DNA of 64,000 nucleotides. Origin: Veillonella sp. (lineage in GTDB: Bacteria > Bacillota > Negativicutes > Veillonellales > Veillonellaceae). Of this stretch, positions 8,762 to 17,196 are shown one piece after another. How positions within the stretch are numbered: position 1 is the stretch's first letter; every line of letters begins with the position of its first letter. Made by a program: the position numbers and the translations under genes. The stretch covers positions 124,001 to 188,000 of the forward strand of contig NZ_JAGZMO010000001.1 of the NCBI RefSeq assembly GCF_018364065.1, read 5' to 3'. Under the pieces are notes generated by a model, which was not told the origin of the DNA, made no database searches, and was given only the letters and a program-made list of their open reading frames with translations.

Positions 8762-10906
8762 ATGGAACTAATTCGTGGCATCGTGCAGCGATTAATTTAT
8801 AAAAACAACACGGATACATATTGTGTGTTTTTGTTAACCGATTATAATGAAGAGCGTTTAGTGTGCACGGCTAAACAGGAAGCACCTAAAGAGGGTGACG
8901 AAGTAGAAGTGAAGGGGCGCTTCGTAGAACATAAGAAATACGGGCACCAATTCGAAATACAGCATTTAGAACGATTAAAGCCGGATACGATATTCGGCGC
9001 ACGACAATATTTAATAAACCTGGAGATCCGAGGTTTTGGCGAAAAGTCCATCGATAAAGTGATGGACTATTTCGGCATGCAAATTGTGGAGCTCTTAAAA
9101 GAAGATAATCCTACAGAAATATTGGATGTACCGGGACTTCGCAAGAGTGTTAAGGAAGAACTTTACAACACCTTGCGTGGCGAAGGGATTCTTGTAGATA
9201 TTAATAAATTCCTGGAAACTTGTGGCATAAGCTCCCGATGGAGCCGCAAGCTATATACACTATATGGCGGCGCTGCCATTGACGTATTGCGGGATAATCC
9301 GTTCCGATTAATGGATATGGACAGCACCATTACGTTTTCCATGGCGGATACTATGCGTGCGGCCTTGGAAATCCCGCCAGACGATGACCGGCGTTTGGAA
9401 GCTGCGTTGCTGGCTGTTTTAAAAGGTGTTACCGATAATGGCCATTGCTGCTATCCGGTAGATGAACTGATTCGGGAAGTTTTTGACCGTCTGGGTGGCT
9501 ATGCCGATGAAATTGCGGCACGTATTGAAACCTTATTGGAATACGGTGAGCTCGTGAGCACGACCTATGAAGATATTATGTATATATACTTGCCGGAACT
9601 GTACGGAGCAGAGTCAGGCGCAGCGTACTTAACACAGCAGGTCATGGCGGAAGGGGCAGCCTTTTCCTTCGATATGAAAAGTTTTATGAAACGCTTCGAA
9701 GAAAAGGAACATTTAAAGTTGGGTGATCAACAGAAACAGGCCATCTCCATGGCTTTGGAAAATAAGGTGTCACTCATAACAGGGGGTCCGGGCACAGGGA
9801 AGACGACGATTGTAAAGGCGTTGGTAGAAGCGTTTCAGCAAACCGATCAGAACCGCATCGCCTTATGTGCGCCTACAGGGCGTGCGGCTAAGCGCCTCAC
9901 AGAAGCGACCGGTTATGAAGCAACGACTATACATCGATTACTTATGCCTGTAGAAGGCAGTCATGATTATGATTTCAGTAAAAACGAAGATAATCAGCTG
10001 GAAGCGGACGTAATCATCGTCGATGAAGCTTCCATGCTCAATGTGCAGCTGTACCATGCGTTACTGTCTGCTGTACCGGAATTCTCCTTCGTTATTATTG
10101 TTGGTGACGTGGATCAGCTGCCACCAATCGGCGCGGGATTTATCCTTCGCGATTTACTGGACAGTGAAATCATTCCTTTTACACGACTGGATACTATTTT
10201 CCGTCAAAAAGAGGGAAACCGTATCGTAGATAATGCGCATGCTATCAATAACGGTCACATGCCTGTTTTGGAATCAGCCGGTGAATTTACTTTTATTCCG
10301 GTGAATACTGTATCGGATATGATGAAGCAGTTGGTTAAGACCTATGAAGAGGAATTGGATGAAGCGGACGACGAACTGGATGTGCAGATTATTTCGCCAA
10401 TGCGCCGCGGTCCTGCTGGGAGCCATACTATATCGCAGACGGTACAGAAGTACTTGAATCCGCTGCCGGGCAGTGATGGAGAAGTCAAAATAAACGGCAA
10501 CACATTTCGTGTAGGCGACAAGGTTATTCAAGTACTGAACAACTATGACCTGGAAGTGTTTAACGGTGAAATCGGCGTTGTATACGCTATCAGTAAGAGT
10601 TATGTGTTCATTCGCTTTACGGACAAAGAAGTCACCGTGCCAATGGAAGACATGGAGTCAATTATGCTGGCCTATGCCATTACGGTGCATAAAAGCCAGG
10701 GCAGTGAGTACGGCACCGTTATCATTCCGTTTATTCCGCCATACTCTAACATGTTACAGCGCAACTTGCTCTATACAGCAGTAACACGTGCTAAAAATAA
10801 AGTAATCATCATAGGCACACAGGGCGCTATCAAACGAGCCGTTGATACACAAGTGGGTGAAGAGCGATACACCTTGTTTAAAGAACGATTACAGGAATTA
10901 GTCTAA
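8762..10906 (+). CDS. recD2: RecD2 family ATP-dependent DNA helicase
   Basis: 714 residues. OB-like N-terminal domain, helix-hairpin-helix region (IRGFGEKSIDKVMDYFG), then the SF1B helicase core: Walker A GGPGTGKTT (about 340), DEAS Walker B (about 421), GDVDQLPPIGAG, a SH3-like insertion, and the final TVHKSQGSEY and LLYTAVTRAK motifs. RecD2 is a 5'-3' helicase of organisms where RecD is not part of RecBCD, involved in DNA repair. Start ATG at 8762 is 39 bases after aroK with a weak ribosome site (TAATGGAACTAGTGATAATG), so expression may be low. Confidence 0.95.
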   Translation: MELIRGIVQRLIYKNNTDTYCVFLLTDYNEERLVCTAKQEAPKEGDEVEVKGRFVEHKKYGHQFEIQHLERLKPDTIFGARQYLINLEIRGFGEKSIDKVMDYFGMQIVELLKEDNPTEILDVPGLRKSVKEELYNTLRGEGILVDINKFLETCGISSRWSRKLYTLYGGAAIDVLRDNPFRLMDMDSTITFSMADTMRAALEIPPDDDRRLEAALLAVLKGVTDNGHCCYPVDELIREVFDRLGGYADEIAARIETLLEYGELVSTTYEDIMYIYLPELYGAESGAAYLTQQVMAEGAAFSFDMKSFMKRFEEKEHLKLGDQQKQAISMALENKVSLITGGPGTGKTTIVKALVEAFQQTDQNRIALCAPTGRAAKRLTEATGYEATTIHRLLMPVEGSHDYDFSKNEDNQLEADVIIVDEASMLNVQLYHALLSAVPEFSFVIIVGDVDQLPPIGAGFILRDLLDSEIIPFTRLDTIFRQKEGNRIVDNAHAINNGHMPVLESAGEFTFIPVNTVSDMMKQLVKTYEEELDEADDELDVQIISPMRRGPAGSHTISQTVQKYLNPLPGSDGEVKINGNTFRVGDKVIQVLNNYDLEVFNGEIGVVYAISKSYVFIRFTDKEVTVPMEDMESIMLAYAITVHKSQGSEYGTVIIPFIPPYSNMLQRNLLYTAVTRAKNKVIIIGTQGAIKRAVDTQVGEERYTLFKERLQELV

Positions 10907-11017
10907 TGTAGATAGTTTAGGCATGAGTGTGATAGAGAGAGCTATGTTTGGGATTCTTATGATGTATCTTTAAGATGTATCTTTATAAGGTATCTGATTA
11001 AACGGGAGAATTCGATT

Positions 11018-11758
11018 ATGAAACAAGACGTTAGCATGAATACATTAACGGAAGCTTTCTTGAATAGAACGGTTAAAGTATGTTACCGTTCCGTGCTTAA
11101 TGCTATGAGTAATATTATCTTTCCGCCTCGGTGTGCCGCTTGCGGCTCTGCCGTATGGCATGAAGGCGAGTGGTGCAGTGATTGCTTTACGGCGGAATAT
11201 AAACTTCGCATTATTCCGGGGAATGAACGAGACCCTCTGGAGCGTGTGTACGTTCTAAGCGAATATGATAAGGGCGTTAAAAATTTAATCAGACATATCA
11301 AGTTCAATCAAAAAAAGGAGCACAGTCGAGGACTGGCTCCTTTTTTAATATCGTTTATACATTCCCTAACAAAGGAAGAATGGAATTCCATTGATTATAT
11401 CATTCCTATCCCTGTAAGCCCGGAGAAACGAAAATCCCGCGGTTACAACCAGGTAGATATTATCTTTAAAGACTGGGCGGACGCTCACGGCAACTGGCTT
11501 GACTGTTTAGCGAAAAGTAACAGTACCAAGAAGATGTACGCTTTAGGCCGAACAGAGCGAAAGGAGAATATAGCCAAGGCGTTTTCTGTGAAAGAAGAAA
11601 TTAGACTATCACAAATCTTAAAGGGAAAGAAGGTACTGATTGTGGACGACATACATACTACAGGTGCAACCGTTGCCTCGGCGGCTAATGTGCTGAAGCA
11701 AGAAGGTGTGAGTACAGTGTGGGCTTTGACTATTGCCGGGGCGGTGGGGAATGTGTAA
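11018..11758 (+). CDS. comFC: ComFC-type phosphoribosyltransferase
   Basis: 246 residues. An N-terminal zinc-ribbon-like stretch (PPRCAACGSAVWHEGEWCSDC, four cysteines) precedes a PRTase-like domain with the PRPP-loop motif VLIVDDIHTTGATVASAA (about 205-222). ComFC proteins act in uptake of transforming DNA and are found in both competent and non-competent bacteria. GGGAGA precedes the ATG. The gene contains an internal terminator-like hairpin (11311-11346), which is odd. No comFA helicase gene is adjacent. The 111-base gap after recD2 has a short direct repeat (GATGTATCTTTA twice) and no clear promoter. Confidence 0.9.
   Translation: MKQDVSMNTLTEAFLNRTVKVCYRSVLNAMSNIIFPPRCAACGSAVWHEGEWCSDCFTAEYKLRIIPGNERDPLERVYVLSEYDKGVKNLIRHIKFNQKKEHSRGLAPFLISFIHSLTKEEWNSIDYIIPIPVSPEKRKSRGYNQVDIIFKDWADAHGNWLDCLAKSNSTKKMYALGRTERKENIAKAFSVKEEIRLSQILKGKKVLIVDDIHTTGATVASAANVLKQEGVSTVWALTIAGAVGNV
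11311..11346 (+). terminator. Terminator-like hairpin inside the comFC coding region
   Basis: AAAAAAGGAGC-A-CAGTC, loop GAG, then GACTG-GCTCCTTTTTT: a 16-bp stem with one bulged base, ending in six T on the plus strand and six A before it, so it is terminator-shaped on both strands. It lies wholly within comFC codons (about residues 98-110). The structure is seen directly; function is inferred. Confidence 0.6.
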
Positions 11759-11766
11759 GTAATCAA

Positions 11767-11803
11767 AAAGACGTAACCTAAAACTAAGGTTACGTCTTTA
11801 AAT
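11767..11803. terminator. Bidirectional terminator between convergent comFC and HD-GYP genes
   Basis: Perfect 13-bp stem AAAGACGTAACCT / AGGTTACGTCTTT with a 7-base loop, A-rich on one side and T-rich on the other, between the two convergent stops. Confidence 0.85.
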
Positions 11804-11824
11804 GGTTGTATTATAATTTTATTA

Positions 11825-12427
11825 TTACCCGATAATCTCAATGAAAGCTTTAACCAAATCCGGATCGAAGTAGATACCGGAGCCGCTGAATAATTCTTGT
11901 TTAGCGGTTTTCTTGCTTTTGGACCAAGACTCAGTGGACGGGTTAATAGCGGAGTCGTAGTAATCGGCGATGCCAATTATTCTTGCCCCTAACGGGATGT
12001 TGTTGCGCACCAGGTGTTTTGGGAAACCGGATCCGTCCCAACGTTCATGGTGATGAAGGATGTACGGAATGATTGGCTGGCAACAGGAGTAGTTCTCTAT
12101 CATGTTTGCCCCGTTTGCCGGATGCTGACGATATTTACTTAATTCCTGCCGATTAAAGAACGGAGCTTTTTTCAATACTGCAGAAGGCATTGTTATGAGG
12201 CCTAAGTCGTGCAATAATGCGCCGTGTCGTATTTGAACTATTTCGTTGGCAGGTAAGCCGATTTTAGCGGCGATACTCACCGAATAGTTAGCCACATTGA
12301 GTGAGTGCTTATATAATTCGTAACTTTTCATACGAATCATTTGGAGTAGCTGGGCACTGATGGCTTCCAAGCTGTCCTTTTCTAATTCATATAAGCCCGA
12401 TGGCTGCATTAAAGATAACATAAACAT
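11825..12427 (-). CDS. HD-GYP domain phosphohydrolase, single-domain
   Basis: 200 residues, almost only an HD-GYP domain: H41, the HD pair at 73-74 (LLHDLGLITMP), H102, HHE at 126-128 and the GYP-region WDGSGFP (130-136), then GARIIGIADYYDS with D155. HD-GYP enzymes hydrolyse cyclic di-GMP or related dinucleotides, but some act on other substrates. The usual HDxGK lysine is leucine here. There is no receiver or sensor domain and no GGDEF gene in the window. GGAAGG precedes the ATG; a TATAAT on the minus strand (12474-12479) has a poor -35. Substrate unknown. Confidence 0.85.
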   Translation of the reverse strand: MFMLSLMQPSGLYELEKDSLEAISAQLLQMIRMKSYELYKHSLNVANYSVSIAAKIGLPANEIVQIRHGALLHDLGLITMPSAVLKKAPFFNRQELSKYRQHPANGANMIENYSCCQPIIPYILHHHERWDGSGFPKHLVRNNIPLGARIIGIADYYDSAINPSTESWSKSKKTAKQELFSGSGIYFDPDLVKAFIEIIG

Positions 12428-12653
12428 AACAAAAATCCTTCCCTAGTTGTCTCCTTACCTAACAAGTAAAGATATTATACAATATTATGGTCATAAAAGA
12501 TATACTTCATACTTGCTATATATGTATAAGTAAAATGCGTGAAAATTTTGAGTAAAAATAAGAACCCTTTGTACATCGCAGGTTTAAAGAAATATTCCTT
12601 TAGCATCTAAAAGTAGCAAGTGAAAAAATGAAAGTTGTGATATAATTTTGCTA

Positions 12654-12682
12654 TAGACAAAGTGTGATTCTTTTCATATAAT
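12654..12682 (+). promoter_or_regulatory. Promoter of the orphan structured RNA
   Basis: TAGACA, 17-base spacer, TATAAT: five of six and six of six matches to consensus. Transcription would start near 12689. The 225 bases upstream (12428-12653) hold only the leader of the divergent HD-GYP gene and AT-rich sequence. Confidence 0.7.
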
Positions 12683-12688
12683 CACATG

Positions 12689-12918
12689 GTACGGGTCTGT
12701 GGTTGAAAATCGAGGCCAGTCGCAGGCAAAACGATCCACGTAAGTAATTGAACGAATTATGAGCATGGTGCGGCTTAGAAGTAAGACCTGCCGAAAAATT
12801 CGAGAGGAGTAGTAGTGGGGAGTCAGAGAACTTAGGAGCGAACCTTCCAGCAGGCGAGTGTGGGGGCAAAGACCAGGTCAGCCGTACAGTCAGGACTATC
12901 AGTTGATAGTCCTTTTTT
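12689..12918 (+). ncRNA. Stand-alone structured RNA, about 230 nt, family unassigned (6S-like?)
   Basis: A GC-richer island in an AT-rich gap with its own promoter and terminator and no credible reading frame. The ends pair (GTACGG 12689-12694 with CCGTAC 12882-12887), followed inward by GAGG..TCGC with GCGA..CCTT and CCAC with GTGG, and the apex carries two hairpins (TAATT/AATTA at 12745-12759; CGGC/GCCG at 12771-12793). This elongated rod would suit a 6S RNA, but I see no sequence that proves it. It is not tmRNA, RNase P or SRP RNA by their conserved motifs. The next gene has its own promoter, so it is probably not a riboswitch. Confidence 0.6.
12892..12918 (+). terminator. Terminator of the orphan RNA
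   Basis: AGGACTATCA / TGATAGTCCT stem with a very short loop followed by seven T. Confidence 0.9.
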
Positions 12919-13083
12919 TGTTGCCCTAATATATAAAAGGACGCGTATAAAATTTATAAATTACACAAGTTTTTTCTTCTGTCAGTGAATTATTATAATC
13001 ATACAAATGCGATTAAATAAGGAGTTATTGAATACATGAGAATTAAAATACATAAAAATGTGTAAAAATATACAAATTAACTA

Positions 13084-13112
13084 TTGACTATATATACAAA
13101 CCTTTGTATAAT
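13084..13112 (+). promoter_or_regulatory. Promoter of the first amino-acid-binding protein gene
   Basis: TTGACT, 17-base spacer, TATAAT, giving a leader of about 80 bases before the ATG at 13202. Confidence 0.75.
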
Positions 13113-13201
13113 TACAACATGTTAATTGAGGGGAAAACAATTAACGGAGAAGTGAGAGGCTAGCACACTTGAGATTTGAGAAGAGAAAGGGTTGAACATT
13201 T

Positions 13202-14026
13202 ATGTTAAATAAAAAGTTTACAAAGGTTATCATGGCAGGCCTTGCCGTGCTGGCTATGGGGGCGGTGATTGCAGGCTGCGGCAGTGATACGACAAAACAG
13301 GCAACGACAAACGACGGAAAGAAAATCATTCATGTAGGTACGAACCCAACGTTTATTCCATTTGAGTATATAGATGATAACTCTAAAGACATTGCAGGTT
13401 TCGACATTGATTTGATTAAAGCAGTTGCCAAACACATGAACGCCGAAGTGGAATTCAAGAAAGTGGCGTTCGATGCGTTAATTCCAAGCTTGGGTAACAA
13501 AGACATCGACTTGGCTGCATCCGGTATGACGATTACAAAGGCCAGAGCTGAAAAGGTATTATTTTCCGAACCATATTATGAATCAGCTATGGGCGTAGTC
13601 GTAAAAGCAAATTCTTCCATTAATGATCTTAAAGATTTGGAAGGTAAAAACATTTCCGTACAAATCGGTACAACCGGTGCTGACTTGGCGGCGACAATCC
13701 CAGGTGCGCAGTTGAAACAATTTGATCACAGTAGCGATGCATTATTGGAATTGAGCAACGGTGCCGTTGACGCATCCGTTCTTGACTTACCGGTAGCGCA
13801 ATATTATGCAGCTAAACATCCGGAAGCAAACATTAAAGTAATTCCATATCCAAACACTAAGAAATACTTCGGTTTCGCTATTGCTAAAGACAATAAAGAA
13901 TTACAGGCAGAAGTAAACAAAGCGTTGGAAGAAATGAAGAAAAATGGTGAATTGAACCAGATTTACCAAAAATGGTTTAAACAGGATGCACCTGCTGATA
14001 TGCCAATCGAATGGGCAGGGACCTGA
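13202..14026 (+). CDS. Amino-acid ABC transporter substrate-binding lipoprotein (family 3)
   Basis: 274 residues. Signal peptide with lipobox VIAGC (lipidated C26), then a PBPb/GlnH-type bilobed domain: VGTNPTFIPFEY, AGFDIDLIKAVA, FDALIPSL, DLAASGMTIT..R, and VQIGTTGADLA. The protein would be anchored by lipid and deliver a polar amino acid to the permease/ATPase pair at 16543-17912. It is a close paralogue of the next gene, sharing the same hinge motif and a 20-base identical DNA run. The substrate cannot be read from sequence. Confidence 0.93.
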   Translation: MLNKKFTKVIMAGLAVLAMGAVIAGCGSDTTKQATTNDGKKIIHVGTNPTFIPFEYIDDNSKDIAGFDIDLIKAVAKHMNAEVEFKKVAFDALIPSLGNKDIDLAASGMTITKARAEKVLFSEPYYESAMGVVVKANSSINDLKDLEGKNISVQIGTTGADLAATIPGAQLKQFDHSSDALLELSNGAVDASVLDLPVAQYYAAKHPEANIKVIPYPNTKKYFGFAIAKDNKELQAEVNKALEEMKKNGELNQIYQKWFKQDAPADMPIEWAGT

Positions 14027-14098
14027 TTGAAATCGCAATAAAATGGAATACGGTTTTATAAAATTTGATGAGATTCAGTAAAATTTTGTAAGATGTAA

Positions 14099-14127
14099 TT
14101 GACTAGTACTATTTGATACCATACTAT
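14099..14127 (+). promoter_or_regulatory. Promoter of the second binding-protein gene
   Basis: TTGACT, 17-base spacer, TACTAT. It lies inside the left half of a long inverted repeat (14102-14159). Confidence 0.65.
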
Positions 14128-14159
14128 ATAAGCTACATGGTTTGTTAAATAGTACTAGT
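14102..14159. repeat. 13-bp perfect inverted repeat spanning a promoter
   Basis: ACTAGTACTATTT (14102-14114) and its exact complement AAATAGTACTAGT (14147-14159), 32 bases apart. The left arm covers the spacer of the promoter at 14099-14127 and the right arm lies in the early transcript. It may be an operator pair or the terminator of the preceding gene, although the T run after it is weak. Confidence 0.65.
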
Positions 14160-14271
14160 TTTACTAAGGAACAAAGTATTAACTATGTAGGGATTTTATT
14201 TTCAGGGATTCTATTTTAAAGAATTCTAATTGTGAAAGTCCTATATGTAAGGGGTTTAAAGGAGACGAGAC

Positions 14272-15090
14272 ATGAACTGGAAAAAAGGGGTTGCCCTTGT
14301 AGGCGCCGCATTATTGATGATGGGGCTTGTTGCCGGTTGCGGCAATGATGCACAAAGTGATAAAAAGGTGATTACATTTGCTGCGGAAACTACCTATCCG
14401 CCGTTTGAATTTGCTGAAGGCGATTCGTATCAAGGCTTTGATGTGGATTTAAGTAAGGCCTTGGCCAAAGAAATGGGCTATGAAGCTAAATTCGTAAGTA
14501 TGGGTTTTGATGCACTCATTCCGGCGCTTCAGAGTAATCAGATTGACGCTATTGCGTCCGGCATGGTTATCACTGATGCCCGTAAGGCGAAGATTAATTT
14601 TACCGATCCATATTATCAGGTAAACTTGGTAATGGTAGTTCGCAAGAGCGAAACTAATGTAAACAGCGAAGCGGATATTGCAGGTAAAACGGTAGCGGCT
14701 CAAATCGGTACAACCGGTGCAATGTTGGCGAAAGAAAAACCGGACACCACTGTAAAAGAGTTTGATGCTATTCCAAATATGCTTCAGGACTTATCAAACG
14801 GTCAGGTACAAATTGTTATGCTTGATGAACCGGTTGCTAAGTACTACATCAGCAAATTGGGCATGAATGATTTAAAAATTGTACCTGTAGGTTTACAGGA
14901 GCATTTCTTGGGCATTGGGGTTAGAAAAGATGACAAGGAATTATTGGAAAAAATGAATGCTGCTCTTAAGAAATTAAAAGAAAATGGCGAGTATGCAAAA
15001 TTAGAACAAAAATGGTTTGGTGACATTAAATATTTTTTACCCCTGCCGGTCAAATGGCAGGGGGCATTTTTAGATAGAAGTATGGAGTAA
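14272..15090 (+). CDS. Amino-acid ABC transporter substrate-binding lipoprotein (family 3), paralogue
   Basis: 272 residues. Lipoprotein signal with LVAGC (C23), then the same family-3 fold: TFAAETTYPPFEF, GFDVDLSKALAKEMG, FDALIPALQSNQIDAIASGM, AAQIGTTGAMLA. The domain would normally end near EQKWFG; about 20 further residues (DIKYFLPLPVKWQGAFLDRSME) are encoded by DNA that forms a terminator-like hairpin. AAAGGAGACGAG precedes the ATG. It stands immediately before an aminotransferase gene and upstream of the permease/ATPase, so it probably feeds the same transporter. Confidence 0.92.
   Translation: MNWKKGVALVGAALLMMGLVAGCGNDAQSDKKVITFAAETTYPPFEFAEGDSYQGFDVDLSKALAKEMGYEAKFVSMGFDALIPALQSNQIDAIASGMVITDARKAKINFTDPYYQVNLVMVVRKSETNVNSEADIAGKTVAAQIGTTGAMLAKEKPDTTVKEFDAIPNMLQDLSNGQVQIVMLDEPVAKYYISKLGMNDLKIVPVGLQEHFLGIGVRKDDKELLEKMNAALKKLKENGEYAKLEQKWFGDIKYFLPLPVKWQGAFLDRSME
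15040..15071 (+). terminator. Terminator-like hairpin overlapping the 3' end of the binding-protein gene
   Basis: CCCCTGCC / GGCAGGGG with an 8-base loop, then GCATTTTT. It is inside the last 17 codons of the gene and 20 bases before the aminotransferase start, so it may limit read-through into that gene. Confidence 0.6.
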
Positions 15091-16287
15091 GTGATTAGTA
15101 TGATGGCAGAGAATTTATTTTCCCAACGGGCTCGGGCAATTAAACGTTCGGTTATCGGGGCTTTAAAAGACGGAGTAAAAGGTGATGATGTAATTTCACT
15201 GGGAGAAGGTGTACCGGATAAGGCGGCCTTTCCGGCGGAAGAACTGGCTGTTGTAGCGGAAAAAGTATTGCGTGAGCAGGGGCGAGATATTCTTCAATAT
15301 GGTGCTGTACAGGGCTATGTGGGGTTACGTGAACAGTTAAGTCAGCTCATGGAGCAGTATGGCATAAACTACGGTCCGGAAAATATTCAGGTCACTACTG
15401 GTTCAATGCAATCGTTAGAATTGGCGACAAAGTTATTCTTAGAACCGGGTGATATTGTATTGGTAGAAGATCCGACCTTCATTGATGCACAAAATGTTAT
15501 TCGTTTTTCCGGCGCAACGGTAAAAGGGATTCCTTGTGACGACGAAGGTATGAATTTGGAAATTTTGGAAAAGACTTTGAAGTCCCATGTAAATATTAAG
15601 GCGATTTATGTAATTCCTGATTTCCAGAATCCTACAGGACTTTGCTGGACTGTAGAGCGCCGCAAAGCGTTTATGGAATTGGTAAGTAAATTCGGCGTAG
15701 TCGTACTGGAAGATAATCCTTATGGCGAATTATCTTATACACATGCTCCGTATAAAGGCTTGGCACATTATGATCAAAAAGGCCAGGTTGTGTTCATGGG
15801 CAGTTTATCAAAGACCTTGAGTCCGGGTATGCGCTTAGGCTGGTTGGCCGGAGCGGAGCCAATTATCCATATGATCAGTTTGGTGAAAGAGCAGAGCGAT
15901 ATTCACAGCAGTATACCGGACCATGTAATTGCTGCTACATATATGCAGGATTACGATTATAAAGGTCATGTACAAAGCATGTGCGCCATGTATAAAAAAC
16001 GACTTGATGCATTGGCTAATGCATTGGAAGAAGAATTGCCTGAGTTTACTTTCCAAAAGCCGGAAGGAGGCTTCTTCATTTGGATCAGCTTACCGGACGG
16101 TATTAATGACATGAGCTTCTTTACAGCCGCTTTGGATGAAGGTGTATTGGTTATTCCGGGCACTCCGTTTTTAGTCGGTGTGCATAATAAATCATATATT
16201 CGTGTAAATTTCTCAGGCCGTACGGAAGAAGAATTAGTGGAAGCAGTTAAGCGAATGCATAAAGCCTATCAAAATATGATTAAATAA
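15091..16287 (+). CDS. PLP-dependent aminotransferase, paralogue of the gene at 6389
   Basis: Up to 398 residues. Same fold and motifs as the earlier paralogue: ISLGEGVPDKAAFP, DFQNPTGLCW, and the PLP lysine K241 in GSLSKTLSPGMRLGW. The GTG at 15091 abuts the preceding stop with GGAG 5 bases upstream; ATGs at 15100 and 15103 are alternatives. Position within an amino-acid transporter cluster suggests it acts on the imported amino acid, but that is inference. MocR-like aminotransferase domain only, with no DNA-binding part. Confidence 0.87.
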   Translation: MISMMAENLFSQRARAIKRSVIGALKDGVKGDDVISLGEGVPDKAAFPAEELAVVAEKVLREQGRDILQYGAVQGYVGLREQLSQLMEQYGINYGPENIQVTTGSMQSLELATKLFLEPGDIVLVEDPTFIDAQNVIRFSGATVKGIPCDDEGMNLEILEKTLKSHVNIKAIYVIPDFQNPTGLCWTVERRKAFMELVSKFGVVVLEDNPYGELSYTHAPYKGLAHYDQKGQVVFMGSLSKTLSPGMRLGWLAGAEPIIHMISLVKEQSDIHSSIPDHVIAATYMQDYDYKGHVQSMCAMYKKRLDALANALEEELPEFTFQKPEGGFFIWISLPDGINDMSFFTAALDEGVLVIPGTPFLVGVHNKSYIRVNFSGRTEEELVEAVKRMHKAYQNMIK

Positions 16288-16290
16288 CTA

Positions 16291-16319
16291 TTGACAATGT
16301 ATAATAATACAACTATAAT
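16291..16319 (+). promoter_or_regulatory. Perfect-consensus promoter before the permease gene
   Basis: TTGACA, 17-base spacer, TATAAT, both hexamers exact. It starts 4 bases after the aminotransferase stop and gives a leader of about 215 bases before the permease ATG, in which I found no riboswitch signature. Confidence 0.8.
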
Positions 16320-16455
16320 GTGTTGTACATATTTTTAAGAATTATCGTATAGATAACTGAATTGATAGGGATTTAATCATAGAATTCATTTGCATAATTT
16401 TGCATTTATATATGCCTTTGACACATACATGGGAGCACGGACAGATTTTCATGAA

Positions 16456-16473
16456 ATGCATGCCACCATGCAT
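16456..16473. repeat. ATGCATG-CCAC-CATGCAT inverted repeat in the permease leader
   Basis: 7-bp perfect arms that are themselves near-palindromic, 70 bases before the permease start. Possible operator or RNA hairpin; function unknown. Confidence 0.4.
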
Positions 16474-16542
16474 ACTTAATCGTTTGTACAGTTATCATAC
16501 ATAGAACAATGGGTTAGTAGTTAAAAGAGAAAGGATTTAACG

Positions 16543-17196
16543 ATGTTTGATTGGAGTTTGATTTGGGATAATTTTCCCTTACTGTTAGCAGGGGCGGGAA
16601 TCACAATACAAATTACCGCCATGAGTGTTGGTTGCGGTTTTATTATCGGTATGTTTGCTTCTTTGGCACGACTTTCACGATTTAAAATTGTCCGAATCCT
16701 TGTGAAATGCTATGTAGAATTATTCCGCGGGACTCCACTTTTGGTACAGATCTTCATGATCTACTTCGCATTGCCAAAATTGTTACATCAACCGATTAAT
16801 CCTTATGTAGCTGCCGTAACCGCATGTAGTATTAACTCCGGTGCGTACGTATCTGAAATTTTCCGTGCCGGCATTCAGTCCATCGACAAAGGTCAGATGG
16901 AAGCAGGTCGTTCCCTTGGTTTGACTTGGGCACAAACAATGCGTTACATCATCATGCCACAGGCATTTAAGGCAATTATTCCTCCTTTAGGCAACGAATT
17001 TATCGCCATGATGAAAGATACGTCCCTCGTATCCGTAATCGGCTTCGAAGAATTAACTCGTCGCGGTCAGTTGATCATCGCCAGAACCTACGGTTCTTTC
17101 GAAATCTGGTCCGCAGTAGCCTTGATTTACTTAATTATGACATTAAGTATTTCTCAGTTGGTGGCATACCTTGAAAGGAGATATAAAATTAAATGA
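16543..17196 (+). CDS. Polar amino-acid ABC transporter permease (HisM/GlnP family)
   Basis: 217 residues with about five membrane segments. Begins LLLAGAGITIQITAMSVGCGF (family start), has the ELFRGTPLLVQIF motif, and the EAA loop EAGRSLGLTWAQTMRYIIMPQAFKAIIPPLGNEF that docks the ATPase. AAAGGA lies 10 bases before the ATG. It overlaps the ATPase gene by 4 bases (ATGA). The two upstream lipoproteins are the probable substrate receptors. Confidence 0.94.
   Translation: MFDWSLIWDNFPLLLAGAGITIQITAMSVGCGFIIGMFASLARLSRFKIVRILVKCYVELFRGTPLLVQIFMIYFALPKLLHQPINPYVAAVTACSINSGAYVSEIFRAGIQSIDKGQMEAGRSLGLTWAQTMRYIIMPQAFKAIIPPLGNEFIAMMKDTSLVSVIGFEELTRRGQLIIARTYGSFEIWSAVALIYLIMTLSISQLVAYLERRYKIK

Noticed and set aside
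12689..12918. Cobalamin or other metabolite riboswitch for the downstream binding protein
   Set aside because: No riboswitch core motif fits, and a separate promoter lies between this RNA and the next gene.
16288..16542. Riboswitch in the long permease leader
   Set aside because: Only small palindromes seen; no known aptamer motif.
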